Shown here: positions 1-12,416 of the stretch, in pieces
Position numbering within the stretch: the first letter of the stretch is position 1
Layout of the letters: each line of letters begins with the position of its first letter
NCBI GenBank assembly: GCA_946800325.1
Contig: OX326960.1
Coordinates: forward strand, 35,741,629 to 35,805,628
DNA length: 64,000 nucleotides
Source: Luzula sylvatica
Lineage: Eukaryota; Streptophyta; Magnoliopsida; Poales; Juncaceae
Direction of reading: 5' to 3'
Notes under the pieces: model-generated
What the model saw: the letters and a program-made list of their open reading frames with translations, nothing else
What the model was told of the DNA's origin: nothing
Databases searched by the model: none
Made by a program: the position numbers and the translations under genes

Positions 1-1417
1 TTTAGATCATTTGTATCGTATCTTTTACTACATAACTTTTCACCAAATTTGACAAACACTGAGAAAGTTTGTTTTTCGATTTCAAAACAAGATTTTAACG
101 CTTTGAGGAGTTCAAATAACGTGTTTTCAGGTCATTTGTATCGTATCTTTTAGTACATAACTTTTCACCAAATTTCAGAAACACTAAGGAAGTTTGTTTT
201 TCGATTCAAAACAAGATTTTAACGCTTTGAGGAGTTCAAATAACGTGTTTTTAGATCATTCGTATCGTATCTTTTAGTACATAACTTTTCACCAAATTTC
301 ACAAACACTAGGAAAATTTGTTTTTCGTTTCAAAACAAGATTTTAACGCTTTGAGGAGTTCAAATAACGTGTTTTTAGATCATTTGTATCGTATCTTTTA
401 CTACATAACTTTTCACCAAATTTGACAAACACTAAGAAAGTTTGTTTTTCGATTTCAAAACAAGATTTTAACGCTTTGAGGAGTTCAAATAACGTGTTTT
501 CAGGTCATTTGTATCGTATCTTTTAGTACATAACTTTTCACCAAATTTCAGAAACACTAAGGAAGTTTGTTTTTCGATTCAAAACAAGATTTTAACGCTT
601 TGAGGAGTTCAAATAACGTGTTTTTAGATCATTTGTATCGTATCTTTTAGTACATAACTTTTCACCAAATTTCACAAACACTAGGAAAGTTTGTTTTTCG
701 TTTCAAAACAAGATTTTAACGCTTTGAGGAGTTCAAATAACGTGTTTTTAGATCATTTGTATCGTATCTTTTAGTACATAACTTTTCACCAAATTTCAGA
801 AACACTAAGGAAGTTTGTTTTTCTATTCAAAACAAGATTTTAACGCTTTGAGGAGTTCAAATAACGTGTTTTCAGATTATTTGTATCGTATCTTTTACTA
901 CATAACTTTTCACCAAATTTCAGAAACACTAAGGAAGTTTGTTTTTCTATTCAAAACAAGATTTTAACGCTTTGAGGAGTTCAAATAACGTGTTTTTAGA
1001 TCATTTGTATCGTATCTTTTAGTACATAACTTTTCACCAAATTTCACAAACACTAGGAAAGTTTGTTTTTCGTTTCAAAACAAGATTTTAACGCTTTGAG
1101 GAGTTCAAATAACGTGTTTTTAGATCATTTGTATCGTATCTTTTAGTACATAACTTTTCACCAAATTTCAGAAACACTAAGGAAGTTTGTTTTTCTATTC
1201 AAAACAAGATTTTAACGCTTTGAGGAGTTCAAATAACGTGTTTTTAGATCATTTGTATCGTATCTTTTAGTACATAACTTTTCACCAAATTTCACAAACA
1301 CTAGGAAAGTTTGTTTTTCGTTTCAAAACAAGATTTTAACGCTTTGAGGAGTTCAAATAACGTGTTTTTAGATCATTTGTATCGTATCTTTTAGTACATA
1401 ACTTTTCACCAAATTTC

Positions 1418-1438
1418 ACAAACACTAGGAAAGTTTGT
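1418..1438. repeat. Short inverted repeat ACAAAC-(9 nt)-GTTTGT within each monomer (example copy)
   Basis: Monomer positions 54-59 (ACAAAC) and 69-74 (GTTTGT) form a perfect 6-bp inverted repeat with a 9-nt loop. It is kept in every CACAAAC or GACAAAC subtype (A, C, H, I, J, K, M, N, O, P). It drops to a 4-bp match in CAGAAAC subtypes (B, D, E, F, L), where the second arm base changes. The stem is short and AT-rich, so structure formation in DNA is only a possibility. Confidence 0.7.
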
Positions 1439-1448
1439 TTTTCGTTTC

Positions 1449-1492
1449 AAAACAAGATTTTAACGCTTTGAGGAGTTCAAATAACGTGTTTT
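1449..1492. repeat. AAAACA/TGTTTT arms bracketing the conserved core (example copy)
   Basis: AAAACA at monomer positions 85-90 and TGTTTT at 123 through position 4 of the next monomer are perfect inverted complements separated by 32 bp. The enclosed stretch is the conserved core. In K-type and some I-type units the left arm continues into AACGAAAT and in M-type units into ACAATATT, so the arm itself is kept while its inner flank varies. This is seen directly; any function is unknown. Confidence 0.65.
1457..1488. other. Conserved core of the monomer (example copy)
   Basis: Monomer positions 93-124 contain TTTTAACGCTTTGAGGAG followed by TTCAAATAACGTG. Across the roughly 515 units this stretch is nearly invariant. 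The exceptions I noticed are few and mostly shared within duplicated blocks: TAATGC, TAACAC, GCATTG, GTGGAG, GAGAAG, GTTGAAAT, AAATTACG and AACCTG. Subtype-defining changes sit almost entirely elsewhere. Uneven conservation within a satellite monomer can mean selection, for example a protein-binding site, but can also arise from the history of amplification. No known binding motif was recognised in it. Confidence 0.75.
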
Positions 1493-2856
1493 TAGATCAT
1501 TTGTATCGTATCTTTTACTACATAACTTTTCACCAAATTTGACAAACACTAAGAAAGTTTGTTTTTCGATTTCAAAACAAGATTTTAACGCTTTGAGGAG
1601 TTCAAATAACGTGTTTTCAGGTCATTTGTATCGTATCTTTTAGTACATAACTTTTCACCAAATTTCAGAAACACTAAGGAAGTTTGTTTTTCGATTCAAA
1701 ACAAGATTTTAACGCTTTGAGGAGTTCAAATAACGTGTTTTTAGATCATTTGTATCGTATCGTTTAGTACATAACTTTTCACCAAATTTCACAAACACTA
1801 GGAAAATTTGTTTTTCGTTTCAAAACAAGATTTTAACGCTTTGAGGAGTTCAAATAACGTGTTTTTAGATCATTTGTATCGTATCTTTTACTACATAACT
1901 TTTCACCAAATTTGACAAACACTAAGAAAGTTTGTTTTTCGATTTCAAAACAAGATTTTAACGCTTTGAGGAGTTCAAATAAAGTGTTTTTAGATCATTT
2001 GTATCGTATCTTTTAGTACATAACTTTTCACCAAATTTCACAAACACTAGGAAAGTTTGTTTTTCGTTTCAAAACAAGATTTTAACGCTTTGAGGAGTTC
2101 AAATAACGTGTTTTTAGATCATTTGTATCGTATCTTTTACTACATAACTTTTCACCAAATTTGACAAACACTAAGAAAGTTTGTTTTTCGATTTCAAAAC
2201 AAGATTTTAACACTTTGAGGAGTTCAAATAACGTGTTTTCAGGTCATTTGTATCGTATCTTTTAGTACATGACTTTTCACCAAATTTCAGAAACACTAAG
2301 GAAGTTTGTTTTTCGATTCAAAACAAGATTTTAACGCTTTGAGGAGTTCAAATAACGTGTTTTTAGATCATTTGTATCGTATCTTTTAGTACATAACTTT
2401 TCACCAAATTTCACAAACACTAGGAAAATTTGTTTTTCGTTTCAAAACAAGATTTTAACGCTTTGAGGAGTTCAAATAACGTGTTTTTAGGTCATTTGTA
2501 TCGTATCTTTTAGTACATAACTTTTCACCAAATTTCAGAAACACTAAGGAAGTTTGTTTTTCGATTCAAAACAAGATTTTAACGCTTTGAGGAGTTCAAA
2601 TAACGTGTTTTTAGATCATTTGTATCGTATCTTTTAGTACATAACTTTTCACCAAATTTCACAAACACTAGGAAAGTTTGTTTTTCGTTTCAAAACAAGA
2701 TTTTAACGCTTTGAGGAGTTCAAATAACGTGTTTTTAGATCATTTGTATCGTATCTTTTACTACATAACTTTTCACCAAATTTGACAAACACTAAGAAAG
2801 TTTGTTTTTCGATTTCAAAACAAGATTTTAACGCTTTGAGGAGTTCAAATAACGTG

Positions 2857-4968
2857 TTTTCAGGTCATTTGTATCGTATCTTTAAGTACATAACTTTTCA
2901 CCAAATTTCAGAAACACTAAGGAAGTTTGTTTTTCGATTCAAAACAAGATTTTAATGCTTTGAGGAGTTCAAATAACGTGTTTTTAGATCATTTGTATCG
3001 TATCTTTTAGTACATAACTTTTCACCAAATTTCACAAACACTAGGAAAGTTTGTTTTTCGTTTCAAAACAAGATTTTAACGCTTTGAGGAGTTCAAATAA
3101 CGTGTTTTTAGATCATTTGTATCGTATCTTTTACTACATAACTTTTCACCAAATTTGACAAACACTAAGAAAGTTTGTTTTTCGATTTCAAAACAAGATT
3201 TTAACGCTTTGAGGAGTTCAAATAACGTGTTTTCAGGTCATTTGTATCGTATCTTTTAGTACATAACTTTTCACCAAATTTCAGAAACACTAAGGAAGTT
3301 TGTTTTTCGATTCAAAACAAGATTTTAACGCTTTGAGGAGTTCAAATAACGTGTTTTTAGATCATTCGTATCGTATCTTTTAGTACATAACTTTTCACCA
3401 AATTTCACAAACACTAGGAAAATTTGTTTTTCGTTTCAAAACAAGATTTTAACGCTTTGAGGAGTTCAAATAACGTGTTTTTAGATCATTTGTATCGTAT
3501 CTTTTACTACATAACTTTTCACCAAATTTGACAAACACTAAGAAAGTTTGTTTTTCTATTTCAAAACAAGATTTTAACGCTTTGAGGAGTTCAAATAACG
3601 TGTTTTCAGGTCATTTGTATCGTATCTTTTAGTACATAACTTTTCACCAAATTTCAGAAACACCAAGGAAGTTTGTTTTTCGATTCAAAACAAGATTTTA
3701 ACGCTTTGAGGAGTTCAAATAACGTGTTTTTAGATCATTTGTATCGTATCTTTTAGTACATAACTTTTCACCAAATTTCACAAACACTAGGAAAGTTTGT
3801 TTTTCGTTTCAAAACAAGATTTTAACGCTTTGAGGAGTTCAAATAACGTGTTTTTAGATCATTTGTATCGTATCTTTTAGTACATAACTTTTCACCAAAT
3901 TTCAGAAACACTAAGGAAGTTTGTTTTTCTATTCAAAACAAGATTTTAACGCTTTGAGGAGTTCAAATAACGTGTTTTCAGATTATTTGTATCGTATCTT
4001 TTACTACATAACTTTTCACCAAATTTCAGAAACACTAAGGAAGTTTGTTTTTCTATTCAAAACAAGATTTTAACGCTTTGAGGAGTTCAAATAACGTGTT
4101 TTTAGATCATTTGTATCGTATCTTTTAGTACATAACTTTTCACCAAATTTCACAAACACTAGGAAAGTTTGTTTTTCGTTTCAAAACAAGATTTTAACGC
4201 TTTGAGGAGTTCAAATAACGTGTTTTTAGATCATTTGTATCGTATCTTTTACTACATAACTTTTCACCAAATTTGACAAACACTAAGAAAGTTTGTTTTT
4301 CGATTTCAAAACAAGATTTTAACACTTTGAGGAGTTCAAATAACGTGTTTTCAGGTCATTTGTATCGTATCTTTTAGTACATGACTTTTCACCAAATTTC
4401 AGAAACACTAAGGAAGTTTGTTTTTCGATTCAAAACAAGATTTTAACGCTTTGAGGAGTTCAAATAACGTGTTTTTAGATCATTTGTATCGTATCTTTTA
4501 GTACATAACTTTTCACCAAATTTCACAAACACTAGGAAAATTTGTTTTTCGTTTCAAAACAAGATTTTAACGCTTTGAGGAGTTCAAATAACGTGTTTTT
4601 AGGTCATTTGTATCGTATCTTTTAGTACATAACTTTTCACCAAATTTCAGAAACACTAAGGAAGTTTGTTTTTCGATTCAAAACAAGATTTTAACGCTTT
4701 GAGGAGTTCAAATAACGTGTTTTTAGATCATTTGTATCGTATCTTTTAGTACATAACTTTTCACCAAATTTCACAAACACTAGGAAAGTTTGTTTTTCGT
4801 TTCAAAACAAGATTTTAACGCTTTGAGGAGTTCAAATAACGTGTTTTTAGATCATTTGTATCGTATCTTTTACTACATAACTTTTCACCAAATTTGACAA
4901 ACACTAAGAAAGTTTGTTTTTCGATTTCAAAACAAGATTTTAACGCTTTGAGGAGTTCAAATAACGTG
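2857..4968. repeat. Family I 17-monomer segment (2112 bp)
   Basis: The order is B C A B C A B C D E C A B C B C A. It opens with a diagnostic B unit carrying TTTAAGTAC (about 2881) and TAATGC (about 2955). The same B opens each following segment, at 4969, 6336, 8069, 9436 and 11175, so this is an earlier, slightly longer relative of the 25-monomer unit. The sub-block A(TAACAC) B(ACATGAC) C B C A at its end repeats one at about 2112-2856, displaced by 2112 bp. Confidence 0.8.
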
Positions 4969-7900
4969 TTTTCAGGTCATTTGTATCGTATCTTTAAGTA
5001 CATAACTTTTCACCAAATTTCAGAAACACTAAGGAAGTTTGTTTTTCGATTCAAAACAAGATTTTAATGCTTTGAGGAGTTCAAATAACGTGTTTTTAGA
5101 TCATTTGTATCGTATCTTTTAGTACATAACTTTTCACCAAATTTCACAAACACTAGGAAAGTTTGTTTTTCGTTTCAAAACAAGATTTTAACGCTTTGAG
5201 GAGTTCAAATAACGTGTTTTTAGATCATTTGTATCGTATCTTTTACTACATAACTTTTCACCAAATTTGACAAACACTAAGGAAGTTTGTTTTTCGATTT
5301 CAAAACAAGATTTTAACGCTTTGAGGAGTTCAAATAACGTGTTTTCAGGTCATTGGTATCGTATCTATTAGTACATAACTTTTCACCAAATTTCAGAAAC
5401 ACTAAGGAAGTTTGTTTTTCGATTCAAAACAAGATTTTAACGCTTTGAGGAGTTCAAATAACGTGTTTTTAGATCATTCGTATCGTATCTTTTAGTACAT
5501 AACTTTTCACCAAATTTCACAAACACTAGGAAAATTTGTTTTTCGTTTCAAAACAAGATTTTAACGCTTTGAGGAGTTCAAATAACGTGTTTTTAGATCA
5601 TTTGTATCGTATCTTTTACTACATAACTTTTCACCAAATTTGACAAACACTAAGAAAGTTTGTTTTTCGATTTCAAAACAAGATTTTAACGCTTTGAGGA
5701 GTTCAAATAACGTGTTTTCAGGTCATTTGTATCGTATCTTTTAGTACATAACTTTTCACCAAATTTCAGAAACACTAAGGAAGTTTGTTTTTCGATTCAA
5801 AACAAGATTTTAACGCTTTGAGGAGTTCAAATAACGTGTTTTTAGATCATTTGTATCGTATCTTTTAGTACATAACTTTTCACCAAATTTCACAAACACT
5901 AGGAAAGTTTGTTTTTCGTTTCAAAACAAGATTTTAACGCTTTGAGGAGTTCAAATAACGTGTTTTTAGATCATTTGTATCGTATCTTTTAGTACATAAC
6001 TTTTCACCAAATTTCAGAAACACTAAGGAAGTTTGTTTTTCTATTCAAAACAAGATTTTAACGCTTTGAGGAGTTCAAATAACGTGTTTTCAGATTATTT
6101 GTATCGTATCTTTTACTACATAACTTTTCACCAAATTTCAGAAACACTAAGGAAGTTTGTTTTTCTATTCAAAACAAGATTTTAACGCTTTGAGGAGTTC
6201 AAATAACGTGTTTTTAGATCATTTGTATCGTATCTTTTACTACATAACTTTTCACCAAATTTGACAAACACTAAGAAAGTTTGTTTTTCGATTTCAAAAC
6301 AAGATTTTAACGCTTTGAGGAGTTCAAATAACGTGTTTTCAGGTCATTTGTATCGTATCTTTAAGTACATAACTTTTCACCAAATTTCAGAAACACTAAG
6401 GAAGTTTGTTTTTCGATTCAAAACAAGATTTTAATGCTTTGAGGAGTTCAAATAACGTGTTTTTAGATCATTTGTATCGTATCTTTTAGTACATAACTTT
6501 TCACCAAATTTCACAAACACTAGGAAAGTTTGTTTTTCGTTTCAAAACAAGATTTTAACGCTTTGAGGAGTTCAAATAACGTGTTTTTAGATCATTTGTA
6601 TCGTATCTTTTACTACATAACTTTTCACCAAATTTGACAAACACTAAGAAAGTTTGTTTTTCGATTTCAAAACAAGATTTTAACGCTTTGAGGAGTTCAA
6701 ATAACGTGTTTTCAGGTCATTTGTATCGTATCTTTTAGTACATAACTTTTCACCAAATTTCAGAAACACTAAGGAAGTTTGTTTTTCGATTCAAAACAAG
6801 ATTTTAACGCTTTGAGGAGTTCAAATAACGTGTTTTTAGATCATTCGTATCGTATCTTTTAGTACATAACTTTTCACCAAATTTCACAAACACTAGGAAA
6901 ATTTGTTTTTCGTTTCAAAACAAGATTTTAACGCTTTGAGGAGTTCAAATAACGTGTTTTTAGATCATTTGTATCGTATCTTTTACTACATAACTTTTCA
7001 CCAAATTTGACAAACACTAAGAAAGTTTGTTTTTCGATTTCAAAACAAGATTTTAACGCTTTGAGGAGTTCAAATAACGTGTTTTCAGGTCATTTGTATC
7101 GTATCTTTTAGTACATAACTTTTCACCAAATTTCAGAAACACTAAGGAAGTTTGTTTTTCGATTCAAAACAAGATTTTAACGCTTTGAGGAGTTCAAATA
7201 ACGTGTTTTTAGATCATTTGAATCGTATCTTTTAGTACATAACTTTTCACCAAATTTCACAAACACTAGGAAAGTTTGTTTTTCGTTTCAAAACAAGATT
7301 TTAACGCTTTGAGGAGTTCAAATAACGTGTTTTTAGATCATTTGTATCGTATCTTTTAGTACATAACTTTTCACCAAATTTCAGAAACACTAAGGAAGTT
7401 TGTTTTTCTATTCAAAACAAGATTTTAACGCTTTGAGGAGTTCAAATAACGTGTTTTCAGATTATTTGTATCGTATCTTTTACTACATAACTTTTCACCA
7501 AATTTCAGAAACACTAAGGAAGTTTGTTTTTCTATTCAAAACAAGATTTTAACGCTTTGAGGAGTTCAAATAACGTGTTTTTAGATCATTTGTATCGTAT
7601 CTACATAACTTTTCACCAAATTTCACAAACACTAGGAAAATTTGTTTTTCGTTTCAAAACAAGATTTTAACGCTTTGAGGAGTTCAAATAACGTGTTTTT
7701 AGGTCATTTGTATCGTATCTTTTAGTACATATCTTTTCACCAAATTTCAGAAACACTAAGGAAGTTTGTTTTTCGATTCAAAACAAGATTTTAACGCTTT
7801 GAGGAGTTCAAATAACGTGTTTTTAGATCATTTGTATCGTATCTTTTAGTACATAACTTTTCACCAAATTTCACAAACACTAGGAAAGTTTGTTTTTCGT

Positions 7901-8068
7901 TTCAAAACAAGATTTTAACGCTTTGAGGAGTTCAAATAACGTGTTTTTAGATCATTTGTATCGTATCTTTTACTACATAACTTTTCACCAAATTTGACAA
8001 ACACTAAGAAAGTTTGTTTTTCGATTTCAAAACAAGATTTTAACGCTTTGAGGAGTTCAAATAACGTG
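4969..8068. repeat. 25-monomer higher-order repeat, copy 1 (3100 bp)
   Basis: This is an 11-monomer part (B C A B C A B C D E A, 4969-6335) followed by a 14-monomer part (B C A B C A B C D E C B C A, 6336-8068). Both parts start with the B unit bearing TTTAAGTAC and TAATGC. It matches the following copy unit for unit. It differs by a 6-bp deletion in one C unit (7578-7695) and a few point changes, such as CATTGGTA at about 5352 and CATATCTT at about 7728. Confidence 0.88.
7578..7695. repeat. C monomer with 6-bp deletion (118 bp)
   Basis: GTATCTACATAAC stands where other copies read GTATC, TTTTAG, TACATAAC, a loss of six bases near 7601. The equivalent unit in the next 25-monomer copy, near 10679, is full length. 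This single event accounts for the 3100 versus 3106 bp lengths of the two copies, so it arose after they separated or was lost from one of them. Confidence 0.9.
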
Positions 8069-11000
8069 TTTTCAGGTCATTTGTATCGTATCTTTAAGTA
8101 CATAACTTTTCACCAAATTTCAGAAACACTAAGGAAGTTTGTTTTTCGATTCAAAACAAGATTTTAATGCTTTGAGGAGTTCAAATAACGTGTTTTTAGA
8201 TCATTTGTATCGTATCTTTTAGTACATAACTTTTCACCAAATTTCACAAACACTAGGAAAGTTTGTTTTTCGTTTCAAAACAAGATTTTAACGCTTTGAG
8301 GAGTTCAAATAACGTGTTTTTAGATCATTTGTATCGTATCTTTTACTACATAACTTTTCACCAAATTTGACAAACACTAAGAAAGTTTGTTTTTCGATTT
8401 CAAAACAAGATTTTAACGCTTTGAGGAGTTCAAATAACGTGTTTTCAGGTCATTTGTATCGTATCTTTTAGTACATAACTTTTCACCAAATTTCAGAAAC
8501 ACTAAGGAAGTTTGTTTTTCGATTCAAAACAAGATTTTAACGCTTTGAGGAGTTCAAATAACGTGTTTTTAGATCATTCGTATCGTATCTTTTAGTACAT
8601 AACTTTTCACCAAATTTCACAAACACTAGGAAAATTTGATTTTCGTTTCAAAACAAGATTTTAACGCTTTGAGGAGTTCAAATAACGTGTTTTTAGATCA
8701 TTTGTATCGTATCTTTTACTACATAACTTTTCACCAAATTTGACAAACACTAAGAAAGTTTGTTTTTCGATTTCAAAACAAGATTTTAACGCTTTGAGGA
8801 GTTCAAATAACGTGTTTTCAGGTCATTTGTATCGTATCTTTTAGTACATAACTTTTCACCAAATTTCAGAAACACTAAGGAAGTTTGTTTTTCGATTCAA
8901 AACAAGATTTTAACGCTTTGAGGAGTTCAAATAACGTGTTTTTAGATCATTTGTATCGTATCTTTTAGTACATAACTTTTCACCAAATTTCACAAACACT
9001 AGGAAAGTTTGTTTTTCGTTTCAAAACAAGATTTTAACGCTTTGAGGAGTTCAAATAACGTGTTTTTAGATCATTTGTATCGTATCTTTTAGTACATAAC
9101 TTTTCACCAAATTTCAGAAACACTAAGGAAGTTTGTTTTTCTATTCAAAACAAGATTTTAACGCTTTGAGGAGTTCAAATAACGTGTTTTCAGATTATTT
9201 GTATCGTATCTTTTACTACATAACTTTTCACCAAATTTCAGAAACACTAAGGAAGTTTGTTTTTCTATTCAAAACAAGATTTTAACGCTTTGAGGAGTTC
9301 AAATAACGTGTTTTTAGATCATTTGTATCGTATCTTTTACTACATAACTTTTCACCAAATTTGACAAACACTAAGAAAGTTTGTTTTTCGATTTCAAAAC
9401 AAGATTTTAACGCTTTGAGGAGTTCAAATAACGTGTTTTCAGGTCATTTGTATCGTATCTTTAAGTACATAACTTTTCACCAAATTTCAGAAACACTAAG
9501 GAAGTTTGTTTTTCGATTCAAAACAAGATTTTAATGCTTTGAGGAGTTCAAATAACGTGTTTTTAGATCATTTGTATCGTATCTTTTAGTACATAACTTT
9601 TCACCAAATTTCACAAACACTAGGAAAGTTTGTTTTTCGTTTCAAAACAAGATTTTAACGCTTTGAGGAGTTCAAATAACGTGTTTTTAGATCATTTGTA
9701 TCGTATCTTTTACTACATAACTTTTCACCAAATTTGACAAACACTAAGAAAGTTTGTTTTTCGATTTCAAAACAAGATTTTAACGCTTTGAGGAGTTCAA
9801 ATAACGTGTTTTCAGGTCATTTGTATCGTATCTTTTAGTACATAACTTTTCACCAAATTTCAGAAACACTAAGGAAGTTTGTTTTTCGATTCAAAACAAG
9901 ATTTTAACGCTTTGAGGAGTTCAAATAACGTGTTTTTAGATCATTCGTATCGTATCTTTTAGTACATAACTTTTCACCAAATTTCACAAACACTAGGAAA
10001 ATTTGTTTTTCGTTTCAAAACAAGATTTTAACGCTTTGAGGAGTTCAAATAACGTGTTTTTAGATCATTTGTATCGTATCTTTTACTACATAACTTTTCA
10101 CCAAATTTGACAAACACTAAGAAAGTTTGTTTTTCGATTTCAAAACAAGGTTTTAACGCTTTGAGGAGTTCAAATAACGTGTTTTCAGGTCATTTGTATC
10201 GTATCTTTTAGTACATAACTTTTCACCAAATTTCAGAAACACTAAGGAAGTTTGTTTTTCGATTCAAAACAAGATTTTAACGCTTTGAGGAGTTCAAATA
10301 ACGTGTTTTTAGATCATTTGAATCGTATCTTTTAGTACATAACTTTTCACCAAATTTCACAAACACTAGGAAAGTTTGTTTTTCGTTTCAAAACAAGATT
10401 TTAACGCTTTGAGGAGTTCAAATAACGTGTTTTTAGATCATTTGTATCGTATCTTTTAGTACATAACTTTTCACCAAATTTCAGAAACACTAAGGAAGTT
10501 TGTTTTTCTATTCAAAACAAGATTTTAACGCTTTGAGGAGTTCAAATAACGTGTTTTCAGATTATTTGTATCGTATCTTTTACTACATAACTTTTCACCA
10601 AATTTCAGAAACACTAAGGAAGTTTGTTTTTCTATTCAAAACAAGATTTTAACGCTTTGAGGAGTTCAAATAACGTGTTTTTAGATCATTTGTATCGTAT
10701 CTTTTAGTACATAACTTTTCACCAAATTTCACAAACACTAGGAAAATTTGTTTTTCGTTTCAAAACAAGATTTTAACGCTTTGAGGAGTTCAAATAACGT
10801 GTTTTTAGGTCATTTGTATCGTATCTTTTAGTACATAACTTTTCACCAAATTTCAGAAACACTAAGGAAGTTTGTTTTTCGATTCAAAACAAGATTTTAA
10901 CGCTTTGAGGAGTTCAAATAACGTGTTTTTAGATCATTTGTATCGTATCTTTTAGTACATAACTTTTCACCAAATTTCACAAACACTAGGAAAGTTTGTT

Positions 11001-11174
11001 TTTCGTTTCAAAACAAGATTTTAACGCTTTGAGGAGTTCAAATAACGTGTTTTTAGATCATTTGTATCGTATCTTTTACTACATAACTTTTCACCAAATT
11101 TGACAAACACTAAGAAAGTTTGTTTTTCGATTTCAAAACAAGATTTTAACGCTTTGAGGAGTTCAAATAACGTG
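8069..11174. repeat. 25-monomer higher-order repeat, copy 2 (3106 bp)
   Basis: The unit order is the same as in 4969-8068 (11 + 14 monomers), including CATTCG in a C unit, TTTGAATCG in another C unit and the TTTAAGTAC/TAATGC B unit at the start of each part. Private changes noticed are TTTGATTTTCG near 8638 and AACAAGGTTTT near 10148. The two copies form a direct tandem duplication. Confidence 0.88.
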
Positions 11175-12416
11175 TTTTCAGGTCATTTGTATCGTATCTT
11201 TAAGTACATAACTTTTCACCAAATTTCAGAAACACTAAGGAAGTTTGTTTTTCGATTCAAAACAAGATTTTAATGCTTTGAGGAGTTCAAATAACGTGTT
11301 TTTAGATCATTTGTATCGTATCTTTTAGTACATAACTTTTCACCAAATTTCACAAACACTAGGAAAGTTTGTTTTTCGTTTCAAAACAAGATTTTAACGC
11401 TTTGAGGAGTTCAAATAACGTGTTTTTAGATCATTTGTATCGTATCTTTTACTACATAACTTTTCACCAAATTTGACAAACACTAAGAAAGTTTGTTTTT
11501 CGATTTCAAAACAAGATTTTAACGCTTTGAGGAGTTCAAATAACGTGTTTTCAGGTCATTTGTATCGTATCTTTTAGTACATAACTTTTCACCAAATTTC
11601 AGAAACACTAAGGAAGTTTGTTTTTCGATTCAAAACAAGATTTTAACGCTTTGAGGAGTTCAAATAACGTGTTTTTAGATCATTCGTATCGTATCTTTTA
11701 GTACATAACTTTTCACCAAATTTCACAAACACTAGGAAAATTTGTTTTTCGTTTCAAAACAAGATTTTAACGCTTTGAGGAGTTCAAATAACGTGTTTTT
11801 AGATCATTTGTATCGTATCTTTTACTACATAACTTTTCACCAAATTTGACAAACACTAAGAAAGTTTGTTTTTCGATTTCAAAACAAGATTTTAACGCTT
11901 TGAGGAGTTCAAATAACGTGTTTTCAGGTCATTTGTATCGTATCTTTTAGTACATAACTTTTCACCAAATTTCAGAAACACTAAGGAAGTTTGTTTTTCG
12001 ATTCAAAACAAGATTTTAACGCTTTGAGGAGTTCAAATAACGTGTTTTTAGATCATTTGTATCGTATCTTTTAGTACATAACTTTTCACCAAATTTCACA
12101 AACACTAGGAAAGTTTGTTTTTCGTTTCAAAACAAGATTTTAACGCTTTGAGGAGTTCAAATAACGTGTTTTTAGATCATTTGTATCGTATCTTTTACTA
12201 CATAACTTTTCACCAAATTTGACAAACACTAAGGAAGTTTGTTTTTCTATTCAAAACAAGATTTTAACGCTTTGAGGAGTTCAAATAACGTGTTTTCAGG
12301 TCATTTGTATCGTATCTTTTAGTACATAACTTTTCACCAAATTTCAGAAACACTAAGGAAGTTTGTTTTTCGATTCAAAACAAGATTTTAACGCTTTGAG
12401 GAGTTCAAATAACGTG
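11175..12416. repeat. Family I tail: partial 25-mer leading into family II
   Basis: The order is B C A B C A B C O B, 10 monomers. The first eight follow the start of the 25-monomer unit. An O monomer (CTATTC tail) and a B then lead into an M monomer at 12417, where family II begins. The same transition recurs at 34631-35872, so the border itself has been copied. Confidence 0.82.

Larger units (their letters stand above)
1365..1488. repeat. Reference monomer (type C, 124 bp)
   Basis: This is a clean example used for monomer numbering, where position 1 is the first T of TTTTTAG. It has 36 G+C in 124 bases and four CpG sites at positions 19, 79, 100 and 121. Positions 5-11, 24-34, 44-56, 63-69 and 79-94 carry nearly all the differences that define subtypes. 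Positions about 94-124 plus 1-4 hardly change across the window. It contains a GTATC direct repeat (15-24), an ACAAAC/GTTTGT inverted repeat (54-59 and 69-74), and AAAACA/TGTTTT arms (85-90, and 123 into the next unit) around the conserved core. Stops on the + strand fall at 5, 28, 35, 62, 97, 105 and 118, covering all three frames. Confidence 0.95.
1..2856. repeat. Family I satellite, irregular A/B/C/D/E order
   Basis: There are 23 monomers in the order A B C A B C D E C D C C A B C A C A B C B C A. The A-B-C trimer (373 bp) is the commonest local motif, with D-E pairs and repeated C units breaking the rhythm. Two C units carry private changes: CATTCG at about 258, also seen in later copies, and ATCGTTTAG at about 1770. 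The A unit near 1868 ends in AAAGTG instead of AACGTG. The array is already running at base 1, so its left edge is not in the window. Confidence 0.85.

Noticed and set aside
1365..1488. CENP-B box
   Set aside because: TTCGATTCAAAACAAG has TTCG and a central A, but the CGGG end is absent. In K units (TTCG...AACGAAA) the second CpG is one base out of register.
1365..1488. Homology to the Arabidopsis 180-bp repeat
   Set aside because: GCTTTGAGGAG resembles a GCTTTGAGAAG stretch I recall from that repeat, but about ten bases in AT-rich satellite DNA is chance-level and the rest does not align.
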